This document shows, in pieces, positions 1 through 5,850 of a DNA stretch of 17,104 nt. A model generated the notes under the pieces. The model searched no databases. It saw nothing but the letters and a program-made list of their open reading frames with translations, and was not told the DNA's origin. The position numbers and the translations under genes are program-made. Each line of letters opens with the position of its first letter. Position 1 is the stretch's first letter. Origin of the DNA: Alphaproteobacteria bacterium (GTDB taxonomy: Bacteria > Pseudomonadota > Alphaproteobacteria > UBA9219); contig JAQUPC010000035.1 in assembly GCA_028716765.1 (NCBI GenBank), forward strand, positions 1 through 17,104, written 5' to 3'.

Positions 1-113
1 CGGTCAAATACGTGCGGCGTCTGGAAGAATTGATCGAAGCGCCCGTCACACTCGTTTCCACCAGCCCCGAACGCGACGACACGATTGTGGTGCGCGACCC
101 GTTCGCGGATTAG
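1..113 (+). CDS. purA: Adenylosuccinate synthetase, C-terminal end only
   Basis: Only the last 36 codons are present; the gene begins left of the window. The frame starts at base 3 and ends at TAG 111-113. The peptide contains [18 protein letters not shown] and ends VVRDPFAD, which matches the C-terminus of PurA (IMP + Asp + GTP to adenylosuccinate, purine synthesis, cytosolic). The identification rests on recognising this tail, and no catalytic residue is in view. No terminator follows: the convergent cysteine-rich gene ends 16 bases away. A diverged copy of the last ~35 bases lies at 742-776, with a terminator-like hairpin behind it, so the sequence downstream of purA appears to have been rearranged. 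Confidence 0.85.
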   Translation, partial: VKYVRRLEELIEAPVTLVSTSPERDDTIVVRDPFAD

Positions 114-129
114 GCTGGGAAAACAAAAG

Positions 130-615
130 TCAGCTTGGGCAGCAGAAATACGCTTCGTTGGTGCCATAGGGAAGCCAGCTGGATAAAGTCGGGCCAAAAT
201 CGCAGCTGGCGCCCGGCATCCGGGTAGAAGATTCGCAAACTTCGCTGTCCGTACAACCGCGGTAGCAAACTCCGTAAGTTCCGAGGGAACCTTTGGTAAT
301 ATATCCCGCTATCCTGCACGGACTCCCGGCAGGCAGGCCCGGCGATAAAGAGTAGTCCGTATAGCAAGTTCCGCCGGCGTTTCCTCCCGACATCGACTTC
401 CAGACATGTTCTCCCGTCAAGCCGTCCTTGAGACAAGCAATAAGGTTATAGCCAAGATTATCCATCGTCGTAGCGCCCGGCTGATCGCAAGGCCTAGTGA
501 GACACACAAAAGGTGTGTCTATGAGTTCGGAAGGTTTGCAGACCGCGGCGAGAGCAGAAGGCGCAATCGAAACGCCTGTCAGAAAAAGAATGGCGACAAC
601 AAGATATGTGCGCAT
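130..615 (-). CDS. Exported cysteine-rich protein of unknown function
   Basis: This encodes a 161-residue protein. The start is ATG 615-613 because GGAGG sits 8 bases upstream; a GTG five codons earlier would place that ribosome site inside the gene. Residues 1-24 form a signal peptide (MRTYLVVAILFLTG..., cleavage near ALA-A). The mature part has 12 cysteines (26, 38, 43, 61, 84, 100, 117, 121, 127, 138, 158, 159), including a CC pair close to the end. This suggests a disulphide-stabilised protein folded outside the cytoplasm. Residues 43-75 (C..PGATT.DN..YNLIACL.....W) faintly recall the ligand-like segments of PilV/shufflon-type pilus proteins, a weak resemblance by eye. It is convergent with purA and lies inside a region bounded by repeated purA-tail sequence, so it may have been acquired. 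No function is assigned. Confidence 0.7.
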   Translation of the reverse strand: MRTYLVVAILFLTGVSIAPSALAAVCKPSELIDTPFVCLTRPCDQPGATTMDNLGYNLIACLKDGLTGEHVWKSMSGGNAGGTCYTDYSLSPGLPAGSPCRIAGYITKGSLGTYGVCYRGCTDSEVCESSTRMPGASCDFGPTLSSWLPYGTNEAYFCCPS

Positions 616-675
616 GAACCAATCCTCCACAAGGGCAAGAACGTACGGCCAGTGTGCTCGAATATTACAGAGGGG

Positions 676-743
676 TCAACGTTCAACGCCATCCGTGTTT
701 GGCACAAGAATCGCCTCATACAGCCCCATCATCCGCGCCGTCA
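676..743 (-). pseudogene. Glycosyltransferase C-terminal tail remnant
   Basis: On the minus strand this reads TARMMGLYE..., then 12 further residues and a TGA at 678-676. The intact glycosyltransferase at 1481-2674 ends with TARMMGLYE plus 12 residues and its stop, so both tails are 21 residues long from the shared threonine. Bases 716-743 are identical to 1521-1548 over 28 bases, and the sequences then diverge sharply on both sides. The remnant abuts a purA-tail copy at 742-776. No other part of a glycosyltransferase is present here. It is a fragment left by duplication or recombination. Confidence 0.7.
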
Positions 744-776
744 TGATCGTGGTGCGCGATCCGTTTGCGAATCAGG
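742..776 (+). repeat. Diverged copy of the purA 3' end
   Basis: Aligned with bases 80-114, 29 of 35 positions match, and all six differences are transitions. Three are silent third-position changes in the purA frame; the others change Thr to Met, Asp to Asn and the stop TAG to CAG. It reads IVVRDPFAN. Together the two copies bracket the cysteine-rich gene as a direct repeat. This could be an att-like duplication from an element inserted in the 3' end of purA, or the junction of a tandem duplication. No integrase is visible in the window. Confidence 0.7.
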
Positions 777-812
777 TCTTTAATCGTTTAATTTGAAAAC
801 GGAGAAAAAAAG

Positions 813-852
813 AGACCGTCTCCCTAAGGGGAAAAGGGTCTTTGTTTGTTTT
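813..852 (+). terminator. Imperfect hairpin with T-rich tail, probably the former purA terminator
   Basis: AGACC (813-817) pairs with GGTCT (837-841), and TCCC (821-824) with GGGA (829-832), with an internal loop between. TTTGTTTGTTTTC follows. On the other strand a T7 run also follows (the A-run at 805-811), so it could work both ways. It lies about 37 bases after the purA-tail copy, which fits a terminator that once followed purA. Confidence 0.4.
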
Positions 853-959
853 CGTCCGAACATACTAAATGTTGATTTTTCTAATTGGCTGCGGAATTAA
901 TAAGCCAGCACGCTTCATCATTTTTTCATCACCGCCTTGCGCATGTGGATTCCCGTTTC

Positions 960-988
960 TTGCTGCGCTTCATAAGCTGTGCTATTTT
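960..988 (+). promoter_or_regulatory. Candidate sigma70-type promoter for the HdeA-like gene
   Basis: TTGCTG (960-965) and TATTTT (983-988) are separated by exactly 17 bases. Each hexamer is only a partial consensus match. The predicted start would leave a leader of about 65 bases before the ATG at 1061. This comes from inspection only. Confidence 0.3.
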
Positions 989-1060
989 TTCCGTAATGTC
1001 CAAAGCCTGCTCAGCTTCACTAAGCAAGGCCGCCACCCCTTACATCCAAAGGAGCGCATC

Positions 1061-1399
1061 ATGAAAATGTTCGTCACTTTTGCCATTGCAGCTATCGTCT
1101 GCGTGGCTTTCAGCACGCCCTCCCATGCTGCGGAAAACGCTAAAGCGGCATCAAAATACGACACCTATACCTGTGATGAGCTGACATCCCTCAATTATGA
1201 ATACGTTGGCTCGATTGTGTATTACGTCAAGGGACACTACGATGCAAAACGTGATATTTGGACGGCTTATGGTCCTAAAAGCAAATCTGAAACAGCCGAC
1301 ATAATGGATGATTATATCCCCGTTCAAGATGTGTACGCCTATTGCGTCAAAAATCCCAAAGACACCGTAATCAATGCCATAACCAAACATAAGAAGTGA
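1061..1399 (+). CDS. HdeA/HdeB-like periplasmic protein
   Basis: This encodes a 112-residue protein. The start is ATG 1061, six bases after AAAGGAG (1048-1054); a longer in-frame reading from 869 has no ribosome site and would bury the signal peptide. Residues 1-24 are a signal peptide (MKMFVTFAIAAIVCVAFSTPSHA, cleavage before AEN). The mature protein has only two cysteines, in a YTCDEL motif early and YCVKNP late. That spacing is typical of the HdeA family, small periplasmic acid-stress chaperones held by one disulphide. Size (about 88 mature residues) and high polarity also fit. HdeA unfolds at low pH and shields periplasmic proteins; whether this homologue does so is inferred. It stands alone with its own candidate promoter and a strong terminator, and is unrelated to the secretion genes. 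Confidence 0.65.
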   Translation: MKMFVTFAIAAIVCVAFSTPSHAAENAKAASKYDTYTCDELTSLNYEYVGSIVYYVKGHYDAKRDIWTAYGPKSKSETADIMDDYIPVQDVYAYCVKNPKDTVINAITKHKK

Positions 1400-1422
1400 G
1401 CAAACTTCGCTCTCTTTCCGTG

Positions 1423-1452
1423 ATGGCCCCGGCTCAAACCGGGGCCATTTTT
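1423..1452 (+). terminator. Intrinsic terminator of the HdeA-like gene
   Basis: A perfect 10-bp stem (1423-1432 with 1439-1448, ATGGCCCCGG arm) closes a 6-base loop and runs into TTTTT (1448-1452). It begins 24 bases after the stop codon. The opposite side has no T run, so it acts for the plus strand only. Confidence 0.9.
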
Positions 1453-1480
1453 GTCCTCGCAAAATTTTTCTTTCGACATT

Positions 1481-2674
1481 CTATGCCTGTTTCTCAAGCT
1501 TTAGGCCAACCGCTATATCTTCATACAGCCCCATCATCCGCGCCGTCACCGCCTCGCGCGTATATCCGGCCTCAAAGGTTTTGCGGCCTTCTGCGATGAG
1601 GCGCTGGCGCAGGGAGGCATCGGTCCGCACGTGTGCGAGCGCCCCGGCCAAACCTTCCACATCGTCGATGTCCACCAAAAGACCGTTGCGGCCATCGTCG
1701 ACGTGCGCGGCGGGCCCGGCGCTTTTGCAGGCTACGAACGGCGTTCCCGCCGCCCACGCCTCGAGAATGACCGTGCCGAACGGCTCGTAGCGCGAAGGCA
1801 GCGCGCACACGTCAGCCGCGCGCAACAACGCGCCCCTGTCCATGCGCCAGCCGAGAAAACGCACGCGATCTTCCATATCAAGGCCGCGGGTCAATTTTTC
1901 CAGATCGCTCCGGAGCGGCCCCTCGCCCGCCAGCCAGACGAAGGCATCAGGCAGCGCTTGCGCGGCGCGCAAAAGCGTATCCAGCCCTTTTTTCGGGTGA
2001 AGGCGCGAAAGCGCCAGAACGACAAAAGCGTCCTGAGGCGTGTTAAGCGAAGCGCGGTCAACGGCAGGCTCGTCCTTCACATCGGGGAACGTCGGCACGA
2101 AATGCGCCCGCTCGCGCGGTACGCCGTTCCTGATCTGATGCTCGACGATATCCTTCGTGACGCCGACAAAATGCCCGCAAGACGTGAAATGGCGCGGATC
2201 GTAATAGCCGCCGAACCAACCGATGGTGCGCTCCTTGTTCCAATCCGGCATCAGCGAGGCGGCGCGGCGCATCCAGCAATGCACAAGATCGGGCTTTTCG
2301 CGCTCCAGCACACGGCGCAAGGCGCGGCGCTGGAAGAAACGGCAGTGGCGGGTGGCCAAGGACATTAAGGTATCTGTTGCCCCTGAAAAATTGTCATTGC
2401 GAGCGAAGCGAAGCAATCCAGTGTTTGTTTCCTGGACTGGAGATTCATGCTGGATTGCTTCGCTCCCTATGGTCGCTCGCAATGACGGAGATTGACCTAA
2501 GACTTCCGGGGCCGTGCGGATTCCCGCTTTGACAATTTCCTCATAACGCGGCGCATCGGCCGCCATCACAATGCACTGATCCACGCCCTTTTCATGCAGG
2601 CTCAACATGATATCGGTCGAGTAGGTTTCGGCGCCGCCAAGGCCGCGGCCCGCCATGATGTGAAGGATGCGCAT
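1481..2674 (-). CDS. GT4-type glycosyltransferase with an inserted palindromic element
   Basis: This encodes a 397-residue protein. The N-terminus MRILHIMAGRGLGGAETY is the standard opening of GT-B, GT4-family enzymes, which move a sugar from a nucleotide donor to a lipid or polysaccharide precursor on the cytosolic face of the membrane. The donor-binding half contains LSRLHPKKGLDTLL and the family signature E-x7-E at E297/E305 (EPFGTVILE), followed by AAGTPFVA. Acceptor and sugar cannot be predicted. Residues 63-94 are encoded by a palindromic repeat that keeps the frame, which makes the protein somewhat longer than usual. No clear ribosome site precedes the ATG. The gene follows dotL by 80 bases but is not a known secretion component. 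Its last codons are copied at 676-743. Confidence 0.88.
   Translation of the reverse strand: MRILHIMAGRGLGGAETYSTDIMLSLHEKGVDQCIVMAADAPRYEEIVKAGIRTAPEVLGQSPSLRATIGSEAIQHESPVQETNTGLLRFARNDNFSGATDTLMSLATRHCRFFQRRALRRVLEREKPDLVHCWMRRAASLMPDWNKERTIGWFGGYYDPRHFTSCGHFVGVTKDIVEHQIRNGVPRERAHFVPTFPDVKDEPAVDRASLNTPQDAFVVLALSRLHPKKGLDTLLRAAQALPDAFVWLAGEGPLRSDLEKLTRGLDMEDRVRFLGWRMDRGALLRAADVCALPSRYEPFGTVILEAWAAGTPFVACKSAGPAAHVDDGRNGLLVDIDDVEGLAGALAHVRTDASLRQRLIAEGRKTFEAGYTREAVTARMMGLYEDIAVGLKLEKQA
2393..2486. repeat. Dispersed-type palindromic element inside the glycosyltransferase
   Basis: The 29-base left arm (2393-2421, GTCATTGCGAGCGA then AGCGAAGCAATCCAG) pairs completely with the right arm (2450-2486), interrupted only by an 8-base bulge CCCTATGG at 2465-2472. 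The loop is 28 bases. Sequences of the form GTCATTGCGAGCGAAGC...GCAATGAC are familiar as dispersed palindromes in many bacterial genomes. In the gene's frame it reads SLRA....EAIQ...LLRFARND, a typical translation of such units, with no stop. It resembles the behaviour of Rickettsia palindromic elements, which also insert in frame in genes; identity with that family is not claimed. Confidence 0.9.
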
Positions 2675-2682
2675 GAAGAGGA

Positions 2683-2749
2683 CAGGTATCAGGTATCAGA
2701 AAACGGAGAAACAGAAAAATTCCGATCCCTGATCCCCGATCCCCGTTTT
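2683..2749. repeat. Short heptamer repeats and hairpin between dotL and the glycosyltransferase
   Basis: CAGGTATCAGGTATCAG (2683-2699) holds a 7-base unit twice. GATCCCTGATCCCCGATCCC (from 2724) holds a related 7-base unit three times in the opposite sense. AAAACGGAG (2700-2708) can pair with CCCCGTTTT (2741-2749) with one wobble. It could act as a weak terminator after dotL or be a small mobile satellite. On the plus strand it is followed by a T-rich tail, but no plus-strand gene ends here. Confidence 0.45.
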
Positions 2750-2754
2750 TATTC

Positions 2755-5202
2755 TTATTCCGCGTCTCCGGCGGAAGCGCCGCCGCCAAGACCCTGATTG
2801 AGCTTGCCGGCCGATTGCTTCATCAGGGCCGCGAGATCGTCAGGCAATTCGACGCTCATGACGTCGATGTCCACGGGCTTGCCATCGGGCCTCGTAACGA
2901 CGCTTATGTCGAGATCGGCGGGCACGTAGCCTATTTCACCTGTTGGCCCGCCTTCGGCAACGGACGGTTCGTCCGCGGTCTCCAGCTCCATAAACGCGAA
3001 CTCGTCGCCTTCCCGCAGCGACGGCTGGCCGTTGCCCGGCAACGCCGCGGGAATGCCGGAAGAAACGGATGGGATTGACGCAAGCGGTTCGGCCAAAGGC
3101 TGTTTCCTGCCGGATTCGGCAGCCGCGCGCGTTCCCGGCGCAGCCTTCTTCGGCAAAGGAATTTCCGTTTCTTTGGCGGCGGCCGTTTTTCCGGCCTCCA
3201 TGCCCAATCCAGCGATGGCAATGGCTCCGGCTTCAAGCGGTGCATGTCCCGCCTTTTCAGCGGCAGACCAGTTCCGGGCCAGCGCGGCGATTTCAGCCGG
3301 GGTCGTAGCCGCCGGCGCTGCCGCCGCAGCCGTCCACTCGGGATCCTTAAGGCGCGACGCAATTTCGTTTATCGCGCGTTCGCGCGCCGCCGTCGCCGTC
3401 GTGCTGGCCGGAACCGCCAGCATTCTGTGCACGCGCAGCGCTTTCACCCTCTCCGGCACGGCATGGAACATGCGCGCCTTGTAGGCGGCATCGCCAAAAA
3501 GGATGTGGGCCTCGCCCTCCCGTTGGCCGCGCAAGTGATCGTAACAAACACGCGAGCGCAATTGCACGCCCGACGCCTCGCGCTTGTCGTAAAGCGGCAA
3601 GTTCATGAACATGCTGGACACGGTGCTTGTCGGTGCCGTCATGCCCGTCGATTCCATGACGAAGGTCATGCCGCCGTGATCTTCGACGAACTTTTTGGTA
3701 TCGGTCGGGTCTTCGAGTTTGCCGTAGATTTTGAGGTTACAGTTGCCGAGAATGGACTGCGCCTCCTGCTTGACGCGCTTTTCCATCGACGGAATATCCT
3801 GCGCCGCGAACACAAGCGAGAAGCCGAGCGAGCGCGCTTGCGCCGCCATAACGGCCATGCCTTGCGCGGTGTAGTAGCCGACTTCGTCGAACACGGTCAT
3901 GAAGGACGAGCTGGAGCGCGTTTGCTTGCTGCCGATGGCGTTTTCCCATGATCCTTCGACGGTGTTGCCGAGCGTGGCGCCCATCATGCCTTTCAGGCTG
4001 GCGGCGATGATCTTGCCGAGATTGGCGGCTTCGTCGCCGGATTTCTCTAGCGCCGGGATCAACGCCACGAGAATGCGCCGGTTGAGCACGACGTCCAAAA
4101 CGTCAATATCGGCCAGCTGCACCTTGAAAATGTAGCCGTATTCGTCGGCAAGCGACTGCAGCGAGCGCGTAAACTGCATCGACAGGTAACCGTGCTGCTG
4201 GCGCGCGACCTGCAGATCGTACATCGGCTGGTCGGGCGACGGCGGGCGCTCGTTGCCTTCGTCGTCGAAGGCGGCGTCGACGTAGCCCGGCAGCGTATTC
4301 AGGTAGCCTTGAAGACCGCGAATGATGCGCTCCGGCAAATTGGGATCGCGCGAAAGGCGGATGATGGCCGGCAATTCGATGTATTCGCGCAAAACGCCGA
4401 TGTCGAGCAACAGGCCCTGCTTGTCGCGCTTCCACGTCAGCGCGGGCATAAGCGCGAACATCAACGCGACCGCGCGCTCTTTCCACATGGCGTTGTCGCC
4501 GCCGGCATCCGGCATCAAACTTACGATCATGTTGGAAAGGTAGGACGCCGAGCCGTTCGAGAACGGGTTCATGGTGTTCGACGTAGCGCCCTCGTCCGAG
4601 TTCGCCGTCATGTAGTTCAGCACCAAAAGATCGTCGTCGCGGCCAAAGCGCCGCGCCAGCGAGTAGAGCGAGGCCCACAAATCGGTATCGGCCTTGCCGT
4701 CGACGTACACGAAGCCCGAGCCCCACGCCAGCGCGTTGGAAACCATCGACTTCAAGCCTTCGGTTTTTCCGGCGCCCGTCGTGCCGAGATACAAAATGTG
4801 CGTGCGCGCATCGGTGTTGGTCAGCCACAATTCCCGGCTCTGCGCCTCTTCGTCCGGATCCGTCACGTTGCCGATGAAAAGGATGCCCTCGGATTTGCCC
4901 GCCCCGCCTTTACCCGGCACAGGATTTTTGGGATCGGGCCTGTTGGCATAGGCCGGAAACTTCAACGGCATCGAGAAAGGCCGCTGGTACAGCCAACGGT
5001 TGTAGATAAGCATAAATATGAGACCGAGATCGGCAAATCGTGCGAGATCGGCCGAAAAAAGGAACCCGATCGCCGCCGCAAAGGCAACGGAACCGAGAAC
5101 CTGGGTCTGGCCAAAGTATTCGTAAAAACGCTGAGACGCAGGGCGAACGTCGCGCAAGATATTGCGCTGTTGCACCTGATGTTTGGGCATAATAATAGGC
5201 AT
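2755..5202 (-). CDS. dotL: DotL/IcmO type IVB coupling ATPase (TrbC of IncI)
   Basis: This encodes an 815-residue protein. DotL is the inner-membrane coupling ATPase that receives substrates and hands them to the type IVB channel; it works with DotM and DotN. Two membrane segments lie near residues 36-52 and 58-72. Walker A is GTTGAGKT at 140-147 and Walker B FMTVFDE at 434-440, followed by VGYYTAQGMAVMAAQARSLG and FAAQD, as expected for VirD4/TraD-like DotL. Legionella DotL is about 780 residues. From about residue 600 the sequence turns into an Ala/Pro-rich linker and an acidic tail (FMELETADEPSVAEGG). In Legionella the C-terminal region binds DotN and IcmS/IcmW; this tail looks different and its partners are unknown. 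The start is ATG 5202; a second ATG at 5190 has no ribosome site. It follows the unknown gene by 128 bases. Confidence 0.95.
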   Translation of the reverse strand: MPIIMPKHQVQQRNILRDVRPASQRFYEYFGQTQVLGSVAFAAAIGFLFSADLARFADLGLIFMLIYNRWLYQRPFSMPLKFPAYANRPDPKNPVPGKGGAGKSEGILFIGNVTDPDEEAQSRELWLTNTDARTHILYLGTTGAGKTEGLKSMVSNALAWGSGFVYVDGKADTDLWASLYSLARRFGRDDDLLVLNYMTANSDEGATSNTMNPFSNGSASYLSNMIVSLMPDAGGDNAMWKERAVALMFALMPALTWKRDKQGLLLDIGVLREYIELPAIIRLSRDPNLPERIIRGLQGYLNTLPGYVDAAFDDEGNERPPSPDQPMYDLQVARQQHGYLSMQFTRSLQSLADEYGYIFKVQLADIDVLDVVLNRRILVALIPALEKSGDEAANLGKIIAASLKGMMGATLGNTVEGSWENAIGSKQTRSSSSFMTVFDEVGYYTAQGMAVMAAQARSLGFSLVFAAQDIPSMEKRVKQEAQSILGNCNLKIYGKLEDPTDTKKFVEDHGGMTFVMESTGMTAPTSTVSSMFMNLPLYDKREASGVQLRSRVCYDHLRGQREGEAHILFGDAAYKARMFHAVPERVKALRVHRMLAVPASTTATAARERAINEIASRLKDPEWTAAAAAPAATTPAEIAALARNWSAAEKAGHAPLEAGAIAIAGLGMEAGKTAAAKETEIPLPKKAAPGTRAAAESGRKQPLAEPLASIPSVSSGIPAALPGNGQPSLREGDEFAFMELETADEPSVAEGGPTGEIGYVPADLDISVVTRPDGKPVDIDVMSVELPDDLAALMKQSAGKLNQGLGGGASAGDAE

Positions 5203-5291
5203 GAGCCACCCGTGTCGTCTCGACGGTTAAGGACAGCAATATTACTCTTTTTTGCGTCCAAAATGTGCAGGTTTTTCGTTATCTTTTGGTT

Positions 5292-5328
5292 AAAATGGGC
5301 CTTAAAACGTACTTTTCAAGCCCATTTT
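5292..5328 (-). terminator. Inverted repeat just after the unknown gene
   Basis: AAAATGGGC (5292-5300) and GCCCATTTT (5320-5328) form a perfect 9-bp stem with a 19-base loop. It begins two bases beyond the stop of the upstream gene (minus strand) and ends in TTTT. The T run is short and partly inside the stem, so it may be a weak terminator or an RNA-processing site that tunes dotL expression. Confidence 0.4.
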
Positions 5329-5330
5329 CG

Positions 5331-5822
5331 CTATTGCGGCGGCGCTGTGAGCACTTCATCCGCCGGCAACGGGACGCCAAGTTGTTGCCCTGACGATTTA
5401 CTCACGCCTGAAGAAGCATCGCCTTGCGAAGAATCGCCGGAGAAAAGGCCTATCTGAGCTCCGATGACGGCGGCGGCAATCAATACCATGATGATCGTCA
5501 AAGCCCAGCGCAAGGGTCCATAACTGTGACTTGCGCGCCCTTTCATCAGGGCCTTTTTCACCGTCGCATACGCCTCCTCGGCGTCATCGCGATTATCGAA
5601 ATGCGCGACAGCCGTAAACCCTCCTTTGGGCTCAGCAAGACCAAGGTCCCACTCGTCGTCGCGTCCGCGCAAAGACACGACAATGTTGGGGTTTTTGTTA
5701 AGATCAAGCTGCCATACCACGGGCGGAATGCTTTCCCGGAAATTGGCCACAAGGCAGTTGCCGGACCTACGGCTAACCTGTTTGACCTCGACATTCGCTT
5801 GTTTCACGGCGAAAGGCGTCAT
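5331..5822 (-). CDS. Unknown single-helix membrane protein encoded between dotM and dotL
   Basis: This encodes a 163-residue protein I do not recognise. The start is ATG 5822, with AAGGAG seven bases upstream, 28 bases after the dotM stop. Residues 1-95 look like a small mixed alpha/beta cytosolic domain (PPVVWQLDL, NIVVSLRGRDDEWDLGL, then GGFTAVAHFDNRDDAEEAYATVKKAL). One membrane helix follows at about 106-126 (WALTIIMVLIAAAVIGAQIGLF), then a short Ser/Gly/Pro-rich tail. With no signal peptide and basic residues before the helix (MKGRASHSYGPLRW), an N-in orientation is likely. In Legionella icmP and icmO are adjacent with no such gene between. Its position inside the coupling-protein cluster suggests an accessory subunit for DotL/DotM; that is inference from context only. 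Confidence 0.85.
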   Translation of the reverse strand: MTPFAVKQANVEVKQVSRRSGNCLVANFRESIPPVVWQLDLNKNPNIVVSLRGRDDEWDLGLAEPKGGFTAVAHFDNRDDAEEAYATVKKALMKGRASHSYGPLRWALTIIMVLIAAAVIGAQIGLFSGDSSQGDASSGVSKSSGQQLGVPLPADEVLTAPPQ

Positions 5823-5850
5823 GCTTTTTCTCCTTCAAATTCCTTGATTA

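Larger units (their letters stand above)
616..1060. other. 445-bp gene-free stretch with a recombination scar
   Basis: No convincing gene is present. In order it holds the ribosome site of the cysteine-rich gene (about 624-628), a glycosyltransferase-tail remnant (676-743), a purA-tail copy (742-776), a terminator-like hairpin (813-852), a candidate promoter (960-988) and the ribosome site AAAGGAG of the HdeA-like gene (1048-1054). Plus-strand open frames across 497-796 and from 869 have no supporting features and are read as chance. Confidence 0.6.

Noticed and set aside
406..796. Plus-strand open frames crossing the cysteine-rich gene and the scar
   Set aside because: They are antisense to a gene with a signal peptide and a strong ribosome site. 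Their ends only read the purA-tail copy by chance fusion.
869..1399. Longer version of the HdeA-like gene
   Set aside because: The extra 64 residues have no ribosome site and would precede a complete signal peptide; AAAGGAG marks the start at 1061.
1631..2368. 245-residue plus-strand open frame
   Set aside because: It is antisense to the glycosyltransferase with its E-x7-E motif; the Arg/Ala-rich translation has no recognisable feature.
2393..2486. Transcription terminator
   Set aside because: The stem is long but has no T run, lies inside an open coding frame, and matches a dispersed palindrome type.
3244..3951. 235-residue plus-strand open frame, and others such as 8810-9364 and 9569-10114
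   Set aside because: They are shadows of dotL and dotO, with biased composition and no ribosome sites or domains.
4192..5457. 421-residue open frame on the plus strand
   Set aside because: It is antisense to dotL, which has clear Walker motifs. The translation is Arg/Val/His-rich with no domain, typical of the reverse strand of a GC-rich gene.
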